Under the pieces are notes generated by a model. It did not search any database and had not been told where the DNA came from. It worked only from the letters and a program-made list of their open reading frames with translations. Source: Laburnicola sp. R22_1 (Eukaryota > Ascomycota > Dothideomycetes > Pleosporales > Didymosphaeriaceae). From it: a stretch of 64,000 nt of DNA. Of the stretch, positions 54,628-64,000 are shown one piece after another (the stretch's first letter is position 1; every line of letters begins with the position of its first letter). The stretch is taken from the NCBI GenBank assembly GCA_014281115.1, contig JACONQ010000002.1:620001-684000 (forward strand), written 5' to 3'. A program made the translations under genes and the position numbers.

Positions 54628-55370
54628 GGATTTATCACTTTGTGATTGATGAAAGATTTTTGATTTTTGAGCTTCATATACCTGGTAATAATCAAACCGT
54701 TGCTTCATGCCTTCGTACAAAGGCATGAGAGGTTTTGTGGGCTCTTTGTTCGTCCTGGTCCGGACTCCGAACAAGCTACCCAAGTCGCCCCACCTTGACG
54801 GCTCCCAGCCCAACCATTCACCACGAGGCAAATCATACATCCAGGAACGTTGAAGAACCGGGTTGACTCGCAGTACCACCCACCCACCAAGCTGTCCTCT
54901 CGACTACAATATCATCGCCTGCAGTAGCTATCCTGTACCTAACCGCCCACAGAGCAGAAATTATACTTGATTCTAGCTCCATCGAGTTAGGAATAATCCA
55001 CACATGTTATCAAGATTGTTGTAATTGCGTACAAACAGCGCTTGTATAATGCTGCTAGAAGTCCACCCACTCATGACTCCCCTTACACATCAAAAAAAAA
55101 AAAAATCGAGGACGCCGTCTTCGCGCATGCGAAGCGGGCGTTCTACGTCGCCATGTACACGCGACGAGGAGAGCCAATCCTCGGAACGATTCCGACCGAT
55201 CCAAGCAACGCCGCAACCGAAGGAAGAAACCAGCACCAAAACAAATGCTGACTGCTATTCTCCGTCCACGCCCCATGATTCCCCCTTCCACTCTTCTACA
55301 CCCAAATCTTACTGCAAAATAGCCCCCCAAAGAAGTCGCAAACCCCCCACCCACACCACCACACCACAAT
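54628..55370. other. Intergenic region between tRNA-Ala and the DUF7704-like gene
   Basis: 743 bp. The part at 55092-55160 carries a poly-A run and a sequence resembling part of the neighbouring tRNA. The rest shows no gene. Confidence 0.45.
55092..55160 (-). pseudogene. Probable tRNA-Ala relic
   Basis: On the minus strand, 55146-55124 matches the D-arm end, anticodon arm and loop of the tRNA-Ala at 54610-54588 in 21 of 23 positions, and both differences are transitions. One changes the anticodon TGC to CGC, also alanine. TACACGC beyond it also matches. A run of 14 A (55092-55105; T14 on the minus strand) lies where a terminator would be, but the T arm and B box are lost and the acceptor cannot form. 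Confidence 0.45.
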
Positions 55371-55898
55371 ATGACCCTCGGAACCCTCCTCCCCCTCTGG
55401 CCCGCCCTCCTCTTCACCTACCTAGAACCCATCTCCCTGTACGCCCCCGCTTCCCTCCCTCCCCCCAAACCCCCAACAAACCCCAACTAACCCACCCCCA
55501 CCCCCAGCCTCCTCGGCTGCAACGCCGCCTGGTCCACCCCCACAACCTTCCTAACCTCGCATCTCCCACCCTCCTTCCCCTCCGCCTCCACCCCTCCCCC
55601 ACCCACCGCCCTCATCCTCTCCTACTCCACCGGCAACATCTTCGTCCTCCTCGCCGGCCTCGCCGTCCTCTGCACCGCCATCTCGCGCGAGCCCCGCGTC
55701 GCAAAATGGTACTTGCTCATACTCGCCCTCGCCGATCTAGGGCATATCTATTCGAGCTATAACGTCATGGGGCCTGAGGTCTTTTGGGCGTTTGGGGAGT
55801 ATACGGATACCATGTGGGGGAATATCGGGTTTAGTGCGTTTTTGCATGTTAATCGTGTGGCGACGGTTTTGGGGGTTTTTGGAAGGGTGGGCGCCTGA
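55371..55898 (+). CDS. DUF7704-like four-helix membrane protein
   Basis: Two exons, 55371-55438 and 55508-55898, with a 69-nt C-rich intron (GTACGC donor, CTAAC branch, CCCAG); 152 aa. It starts MTLGTLLPLWPALLFTYLEP, like small fungal membrane proteins of the DUF7704 group, where an FxYxEP motif in the first helix is usual. Further helices are NIFVLLAGLAVLCTAI, WYLLILALADLGHIY and NIGFSAFLHVNRVATVLGVF. No enzymatic motif is visible. Function is unknown. The first half of exon 2 is strongly Pro/Ser/Thr and C-rich at DNA level. Confidence 0.75.
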
Positions 55899-56270
55899 GG
55901 GGTGAGGGGATGGTGAGAGAGGAGGGAGACATGTGGACATGTAATGGATACAGCGACTGGGACATAGCTGCTGCAGGCAAGAGTTGTCGAGGACATAATC
56001 CACGGACATGGACTCTGAAGCTATACGGAATGGTCCAAGATGAAGAGGTATGCCTGATTAGCGCACATAGGAGTGATGCCAGGACGTCTCACACACGTGC
56101 TGAATCTCTCAGTCTGCCCCTCGCTGGCTATTGCTCGTAATAAATGATCATTAGAAAGCAGCGCCTAAATACCAAGAACGCCCTACAAGAAAAAAATTGA
56201 AACAACAGGACCTCAACTCCATATAAAAGTGGCATCACACCCCCAACGCCTCCAATCCCCTTGCTAAACT
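55899..56270. other. Intergenic region between convergent genes
   Basis: 372 bp shared 3' flank of the DUF7704-like gene and the NRPS gene. No feature seen. Confidence 0.5.
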
Positions 56271-59200
56271 CTATCCCACCACCTTACGCAGCCCCTCCAA
56301 CTCCACCCTAATGCCCTCCACCAACCTCTCGCCCCCTTCCAAACTCATCATCTCCTCCGGCACAAAGACACCCACATCCAACGCACCATTCCTAATCGTC
56401 GCTTCTACATCAAGCGCATGCTATAATTCGCTTAGTTACACGTATCTTCGCATTCAAATGCAGGACGACTTACCAAATACGCTCCATTAACACGTTGATC
56501 CACCAACTCCTTCGGCGGTGCAACACCCCTGTTACCAACCTTGGTGATCCTGCTAGATTCTTCGCGCCGCTGCTCAGCGTGCAAGATCCTGACAGCGCTG
56601 TCTCCGGCAGCACTTCCGTCTTTCTCTGCATCAGGCAATTTCAAAAAGTTGACAAACGTGTCCAATTTGATACCCGTCCATTCATAGATCTCCCAAAGGC
56701 TAGCGGATGCATTCGCCGGTGCACTGACCTCCTGGAGGTCGTACTGGATTTGGGCCGCAGTGTCGAAGATGTCTGTCTCTAGTGGTGCCGATACGCGCAG
56801 CGGCACAAGGTTGACAGTAGGGATGGCAGCTTGATGAACACCTGAGACAGGAAATGAACGATTCGCGAGGTACACGCCAATTATGACGTCGTTGTCTGGC
56901 CCTGTAGATGTAATTCTGGCGTAAAGCTTAGCATATACGGCTAGGAACAAGGACTGTGTCGTCAGTCCGTGCTTGTGAGCTTGGGATTCCAAGTCGGATA
57001 CATCCGACAAAAGGCCATGTTGGAATATCTCGATCCTTGAACCTGGTGCAGCGTCTGGTGGTACTAGCCGATGCTGTTCTACACTTCTGAGATAGTTCGT
57101 CCAAAAAGCCTTCCGCTGTTGAGCTGCAGAGGTACTCGAAGTGATCGCTATGACTTTCGAGAGTGTATCGGCGGTAGATGGGATATCGACAGTGTTACAG
57201 AGAGCTTGAAGTTGCTGCATAAGAAGCGGCAGACTGACGCCATCGTAGAGCGCATGATGAATCTTGAGTGTAATGTCCCAGCCACTGGGTGACTGTGACG
57301 CGGAAACGTGAGCATATGGCTGCTCCGATACCACCTTAGCAGTCCTGTCCGATACTCGTTCATTGTCCCATCCGGTAACATCCAGAATACTACAAATAGT
57401 GTGCCGCATGATGGCTTGGATGTATGGCGTACGTTCATCTTTCGTTACGCAAAAGCGTGTGCGTAGTATCGAATGTCGTACAAGTATTGTCTTCCATGCC
57501 TCTTGTAACGTCTCGAAAGTGACAGGTCCATGAACTTGGCATTTGAACTCTGGGTAGAACACCGCACCCTTTGAGTTGAGCCACATGGAGAGCATGTATG
57601 TCTGACCGGCCGTTGCAGGTAAGACGTGTTCGACATCATCATCTCTTATGTTAGCTTCGTTGAGTACGCTAGCTCGATCGATTCCGGATAGCGCTTCCTG
57701 CAAGACATCACCGATGTTTTCGTTCTCATCACCGGCATCCGGTGCACGCTCGTCTACAAGGCGTGCCATTCCATCCACTCCGCCAGCTCTCAGCATCTCA
57801 CCAACACTGATTATCACGCCGCGCTTTCGAAGAAGAGACGCAACCTTGATCGCACTGATAGAGTCGAGACCGATGTGAAAGATCGTCATGTCCGCAGTAA
57901 TCTCTTCCTCGGGTGTTTTAGAGACAAAAGCCAGCACTTCTCGAATGACCTTTGCTGTCGGCGATTTCGAATGCACAGCTTCTTGTTGCTTGCCCTCGGC
58001 ATGCTCTTCATTGGTAATATCTGTACGTTTGTCCGTGAAAGTCGGCAAACCGCAGATCGAGGTCCCATCCGCGGTGAAGTTAATAACCGGCGCATCTGGC
58101 TGATCAACAATAGCCTTCAATACGCCATCGAGTCGTTCCAAAAGTTCCTCTGCGCCCGCATTATCGAATACCTCCTCTTTGACTGCACATCTCCAGACAA
58201 GCGCTTCGCCGACAACTTCCATCTCCACGCAGACTGGATATTCAACATCACTCCGACTTTGTATGCTTTCATACAGCTTCTCTCCCTCCTCGGTTCGCGA
58301 GCTCAAAGTCTTTTGATAGATAAATAAACTCTCTATCAAGGTCCCTTGCAGTCTAGCCAGAGACATAGCTTTGCGAAGTGGGAAATGTTGCCATTGCTTG
58401 ATGTTCAGGAAGTTTTCCTGTACATATTGTAGCATTTCACGCAGACTTCCGTACAGTATTGTGCGAATGGCCACAGTGTTCATGGTGGGAAAGAGAAGCT
58501 TAGACCTCGATTCGTCGTCGCGACCCGATAGCACGGACCCAAAGGTGACGTCCAGAGACTTGGTGTATGAAGCAACAGTCATACCATGCACTGCTTGACC
58601 TAGCGTCTGAAGTGTGATATTATGTCTCTTTGCGAACGATCTGACAACACTTAGCGAGAGGCAACTGTCCCGCCGCTTTCGATGCACAAGTTGATTAGTC
58701 TCTTTACTGCGATTTATGCGACGAGGAAAGGGGGTTGACTGTGCATTGGAGAGATAGTCGCGCCAGAAAGCTGCAGCGTCTGGCCCAGAGGTGGTCAGGA
58801 TTTCGTGAAGAGTGGACTCGTAGCTTGGGCGAGACTGGAAACTGCCCATGTATGCTTGCTGTATATCCGAATGTATAAGGCTCAATGACCATCCGTCATA
58901 CAAAGCATGGGCGATCGATAGAACCAGATACGCTTGTTGGGATGACTGAATTAGGCGGACGTGGAAGAGAGGTTCGGTCACGTGATTACCGAAAGCTTCC
59001 ATCCGAATGCTTTCGAACAATTGAGGGAAGTCAGGTTCATGTTCGAGTAGTGTGGAACTCCAGAAGTTATGTGGCTCATGCTGAATGATTTGAGCGTATG
59101 AGGAGTCGATACCCGGAACATCGACTTGAATGAATGAAGTGCGTAGAACGGGCGACTTTGCGACCACTTCCGTCCACGCTTTCTTCAGCCGCTCCACCTC

Positions 59201-62200
59201 GACACCAGGTCGTAACTTCAGAACGTCGTGGTTGTAGTATCTTTTGTATTCTGAGACGATCATCTCCGCTACCATAGCCTCTTGTAGCGGCGTAAGCGGC
59301 AGGACTTGCTCCACGCCGTCTGCCAGACCGTGGCGCCGGAGGTAGTTCTCAAGCTGCTTCTTGTTCGCTCTGTATATCATATCCGAGGGGCGGTCATTCC
59401 TTTTCTTGTCGGCAATGGACATGTGTTGCAGCATGTTGATGATGTTCAAACTACGCATGATGCCACTGACCGGGAGGTCAAGCCCATGCTTCTTTAGCTT
59501 AGAAGACAACTTGATGGCATCGATGCTGTCAAGACCAAGCTCGAATATAGAAACATCCGCGCTAACGTCTTCGATATTGACGCCGGAAAGGGTTGCAATC
59601 TCGTTTCTAATGGTACTGGCATGGCTAGTCCAATTGAAATCCGATGTATCTTTGAGCAGGCTGGGCTCATCAGCCCTTTCATCATCGAAAATGTCTTGAA
59701 CCGGCTCCTTGCCTTCCGCTTCGAACGTCTCCAGTACCGCATCGGGTGTGTCAAGGGCTTGTCGTAAAGCTTCCACGTAAAAATCGAGGAGCTGACCAGA
59801 AGTCTCCGTATTCAGAACACCGCCTTGAGCGACTAGAGTAAGGTTGATTGTACCGCCACTTGCCTGTTCGACTTCGATAGCAAGAGGGTAGTCCGCTTGA
59901 GCCCCACTGTCCCGCAACTCCCACAGATCGTTCCTGGCCCACTCATCATCTTCTTCGACCACCTGATACGCGAACAAAGTATCGAACAGCGGTTGGTTGG
60001 GACCTCGCTTCACCAACTTCAGAATATCTCTTAGTGGCGTATGCTGGTATGGGTGCGCAGCGACATTGAAATCGTGCGCCCGCGTGATCACTGAAACCCA
60101 GGTCTCCCGTTGCTGTGCGCGGTACTGATACGGTATCGTATTGAACAGAGGCCCAATGACCTTCTCTGCGCCTTCGAAGTCGATACTGCGTCCCGAAACT
60201 ACCATTCCTATTGTTACCGTGGTCTTGATGCGTTGATGTAAGACAACGGCCCAACAGGCTTGTGCAATGGCCTGTGCCGTGACATTGAGCTTTCGTCTAG
60301 TAGTATCGATATTTAAGTTCAAGAGTTCGCGAGACACTATGATCGGTTTCTTGATAAACGTATCGCTATAAGTGACGAATGGTCGGAAGTCGCGGTGCCC
60401 AAGATGGTTCTCCCAGAACTTTAGGGCATTAGCAACAGGTCGCAAAGGGCCGTAAGCCAGAGTAGAGTGAAACGACGGATCTTTCCCAATTCGACGGCCA
60501 TTGTAGGCATTCCATACGGATTTGAAGATCAGGTTGATACTGTTGCCATCGTAGAGTCCATGGAAGATATGGACAACTAACAACTTGGAATGCGATTTTT
60601 CGACCACGGAAATCTCGAATGGTCTCTTGATATGCGTCCGGTTGATTCGCACCCATCTGTCTTTCTTCTCTCCGAGATGATCCTCGAGATTGTCGCTTTC
60701 TGGAAGAGTGAAATAATCAAAATGAAGCTGTACGTTCCGAAGAATAGCTTGGACAAATCCGTCATCTGTGTTCACGAAGACAGTTCGCAAGATCGGAGTT
60801 GATGCGAAGGTGTGATCCCACGCATCGCGCAGCCTATCAATGCCGACATCGCTTCTGACTTCCAAATAGAAGGCATTGAAGTAGAGTCCATGATCGCTAT
60901 CCAGCGATCTTGCGATCATGCCTTGCTGCAAAGGTGTACACGGAGCGAGCGCCTCGACGTTCCTGGCGTCCATGAACAATGTCTCAGCGACACTTCGCCG
61001 GTGTCGGTGCTGAATAGCAGCAATTGCTTGCTGTGCGGCAATAATCGAGCCATTATCGATAGAAGCCGTGGACTGGTCAGATAGTGCCTTTGCAAGCCGG
61101 CGAACCGTCGCATTCTGCAGAATAACAGAAGCTGCTCCTTTAGAGAAACCAGCCTGCCTCAATGCTCTTGAGACACTGATTACGGAGATGGAGTCCATAC
61201 CCAACTCAAATAGACTGGCGTCTTTGCTGAAGTTCTCCACTGCGATGTTCAATTCTTCCTTTAATGTGTCTCGGACTCGCTCTTCCTGCTTTGTCCATTT
61301 CTCATCTGTTGCTTGTGTACCTGATGCGAGGAGTTGTAACTCGTTGACGGATAAGGCTTCGTAGATCTCCTTGAGCTTCCTCGCATCAGCTTTGTTGTTG
61401 ATGGATAGAGGCATACTAGTGAGAGCGACGAAGTACGTGGGCACCATATAAGGCGGTAGTTTTTCTTGACATGAGCGTTTCGCCTCACGCAAGTCACCTG
61501 TCTTCTGAAGTACAACCTTGGCTTCGCCCCTCGTTCCAGACCCCGTCACTACAAAGGACACGAGCTGTTCCTTTTGTTGCTTTGGATGCCTCAAGACCAG
61601 TGTAGCCACGTCCGCTACCGTAATTCCGCATTGTTTGATGACAGAATTAATCTCACCGATCTCTAGTCGTTGGCCACGCAGCTTGACCTGATCGTCCGCT
61701 CGACCCAAGAAATCGAATGTCCCATCGTGAAGTATCCTGACAAGATCACCGGTGCGGTACACCCTCTCATCGAAGCGATCCAAATGAGCGAAGCGTTCTT
61801 CTGTCAAACTCGGCCGATTCAAGTAGCCTCTTCCGACAAGTTTACCAGATACGCAGAGCTCTCCAACACCGCCTCGTAAAACAGGCACGCCCGAACCTGG
61901 CCGCAAAACATAGGTTCCTACGTTGTCGAACTGAGGACCAATGTTAGACGGTTTGCCATTAGCCGGGACACGAGGATACATCGTGACGCCGATGGTAGCC
62001 TCCGTCGGACCGTAGCCATTATAGATAACGCTTTTCGGGCCCCAAACATCCAGAATCTCTTGCTTCAGGCTCTCGCCACCAGTAATAAAAACACCCTTGC
62101 ACAAGGTAGGCGTATCGTCGGGATGTAGAATCCGAGCAAGGCTAGGTGTGAGGTCGATATGCGTAATCCCGAGCATTCTGATTGATGAGGCGAGGTCTTC

Positions 62201-64000
62201 GAATATGAGGTCTCGTGGTGCAGAGACAACGCAGATACCAACTGACCAACTCCAGAACTGCTCGAGGACTGAGACGTCGAAGTGAAAAGAAGCAAACTGG
62301 AGCCAACGAGAGTCATCGTCCCAATGACCCGAAAATAAACGTCTAAAAGCCATCATTGCTTGCACAGCATTTTCATGGGTGATCTCGCATCCTTTGGGTG
62401 TGCCGGTCGTTCCGCTGGTGTACAAACAATAGCTACGATCTTGTGGATCAATATTTCGCTCGAGAGAGGGCTTCCTGGATGACATGGAACGCCAATCAAC
62501 CTCGTCGAGATTGAGGATGGTCGCACTGATATTTTCCTTCATATTAGTGGATTGGGCTTTCATTGAAAACACCACCCGAGAGCCAGAGTCCTTGAGTATG
62601 AAAGCCTTCCGTGCGCTAGGCGCTCCCGGATCCAGCGCAACAAAAGCACAACCAGCTTTCAGTATGCCTAAAAGCGCAAAAGAGGCCTCGGGACTTTTGT
62701 CGAAGCAGATGCCTACTAGTTCCCCAGGCCGCACGCCTTGGGATATCAGCACATGTGCAAGCCTGTTCCCCTCATTGTCAAGTTCTGCATAAGTCCACAA
62801 TCGACTAGCATAGGCATCATGCCGCAATGAGGTTGCAAATTCGAACGCGATGCGGTTCGGATACTTGATTGCTGACAGCTCCACGAAATCATGAAGCAAC
62901 TTGACTTCTGAGGATATTGTAGGCTCTTTCGGGGGCGTAATTGAGTAAAGCTGCTGATCGACCGTCCCGAGATTCGTATTTGAGAAGACATATCGGTCAA
63001 GTAAGTAGTCAAGCTGTTTCAAAATGAGCGCAGCCTGCTCTGTCGGTACGACATGGGGAAGGAAGGTAAGTCGTAACTCTAATCGCCCGTGTTCCGGCTC
63101 AAGCTCGATCGACAACGGATATTCGGTGGTCGCTCGTTCATCTTCCACTTTCCAAAGATCATAATGGTTATCGTCGGTCGCCAGTTTTTGGAATGCAAAA
63201 ATAGAGTCGAAGAGCGGTTCGTGAGGGTAGCCCATCAACCTTTGTATTTCATTCAGTGGTGTGAATTGATGCTGTTGTAATTCGGCGTTCAGCGACATCA
63301 CGCCTTTCAAGACTTCGTCCTTGTCGTCTGAAACCTTGCACACAAAAGGTACCGTAGTGATGCAAGGGAAAACTGCGACCTCCGCACCATCGATATTTCG
63401 TCCAGAGAGTACAACGCCAAATGTGACGGAAGGCTCACCGGTATATGCGGACAAAATGGTCGCCCAACTAGCAAGACCTGCGGCTTGGAGGTTAATGTTA
63501 GATCTTCTGCAACCCATATCTAGCTCCTCCATTGTTCTCGAGGATGACCTGGAGAGTACAAGCGGGGCTGTTGGGTCGTAACGCAGGGGGGATAGATTTG
63601 GAAAGCGCGTTGAGCCGATTGCTTCCTTGCCGAGCCGTTTCCAGAACTCGACTGAAGCGGTATTTTCGCTGTTGCTCTGGAATATACCAGCAATAAGTGG
63701 CTCCAATGGTACACTATTGGCAATTGTTGTGTTGTTGTACGAAGCCGCGACGTTGCTAAAGACAATGCGTAGACTCTGTGCGTCGAAAATAGCATGCAAA
63801 AGAGCCAAATCAAGGTAAGTAGCCCCATCCTCTTCAACAATTCGCAAGCGCCAAGGTGGTTGATGCAGGTGTCTTGCAACTTCCCGTTTGGACTCCTGCA
63901 ACCAATCGTCGACCGTTGTAGAACGCATCGCGGTGTCTTGCCATCCCAAGCTCTGCACATTGGAGCTGTAATGAATCATAGCAAATGAAGTTTTGTCGCT
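56271..64000 (-). CDS. sidC: Ferrichrome-type siderophore NRPS (SidC/NPS2-like), 3' part
   Basis: Partial at the 5' end: the frame is open through position 64000. The window holds two exons, >64000-56474 and 56420-56271, with one 53-nt intron (GTAAGT, AACTAAG branch, TATAG); about 2,558 residues. Order: condensation (partial), adenylation, then carrier-condensation three times (C-A-T-C-T-C-T-C). Adenylation motifs: YTSGTTGTPKG, NGYGPTEATIG, YRTGDLV, LRGQRLEIGEI. Carrier serines lie in ELGMDSI (about 61192), ELGLDSI (about 59530) and HIGLDSI (about 57868). Condensation motifs: HGLYDG, HALYDG and HHALYDG. The terminal T-C-T-C repeat without adenylation domains is the hallmark of synthetases that reuse one adenylation domain for three N5-acyl-N5-hydroxyornithines and close a ferrichrome ring. 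Ferricrocin as product is inferred. The last exon ends ERLVEGIRVELEGLRKVVG. Confidence 0.92.

Overview
The window is nuclear DNA from a filamentous ascomycete (Pezizomycotina), most probably a dothideomycete. Genes are interrupted by many short introns (about 40-70 nt, GT-AG with CTAAC/CTGAC-like branch sites), and both strands are coded densely. The recognisable proteins are fungal: an ATR/Mec1 kinase, Cox16, Erg13, Aim21, Tvp18, Tad2, Hac1, Rsc7, Per1 and a SidC-type siderophore synthetase. The class assignment is inference from gene style; no rRNA or species marker is present.

Left part (1-16 kb): a secreted low-complexity protein carries perfect 81-bp tandem repeats (941-3553). It is followed by a nine-exon ATR checkpoint kinase on the minus strand (4888-12903), COX16 on the plus strand (13360-13849) and HMG-CoA synthase on the minus strand with a GC-AG intron (14429-15996).

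Middle part (16-45 kb): a single-pass membrane protein (17877-20135); the actin-patch protein Aim21 (minus); TVP18 (minus, with a 16-nt micro-exon); TAD2 (plus); a frame-broken nuclear gene of the F-box/2EXR type; and an unrecognised four-exon Cys/His gene (minus). Next come the unfolded-protein-response regulator HAC1, whose 20-nt non-spliceosomal intron and twin Ire1 hairpins can be read directly, a small 82-aa protein, a TDA3-like FAD oxidoreductase, a low-complexity protein, RSC7 and a seven-TM receptor-like protein.

Right part (45-64 kb): an AsaB/CmcJ-like hydroxylase, a 55-aa ORF whose stop codon is split by an intron, a secreted basic protein, a small ankyrin-type protein, relics of a HET gene and of an FAD-linked oxidase, a GH18-like protein, PER1 (GPI remodelling), tRNA-Ala(UGC), a probable tRNA-Ala relic, a DUF7704-like membrane protein, and the 3' 7.7 kb of an NRPS with order C-A-T-C-T-C-T-C. 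That order is the signature of intracellular ferrichrome/ferricrocin synthetases. The NRPS runs off the right edge.

Most genes are unrelated housekeeping neighbours and I see no biosynthetic cluster. The parts that could repay attention are the repeat-driven secreted protein, the two orphan genes (30549-31456 and 47743-49178), the relic patch at 51.2-51.8 kb, and several splice oddities: GC-AG donor, micro-exon, split stop codon, and an enlarged intron with a duplicated 3' end. All exon boundaries were read by eye from splice signals and reading-frame continuity.
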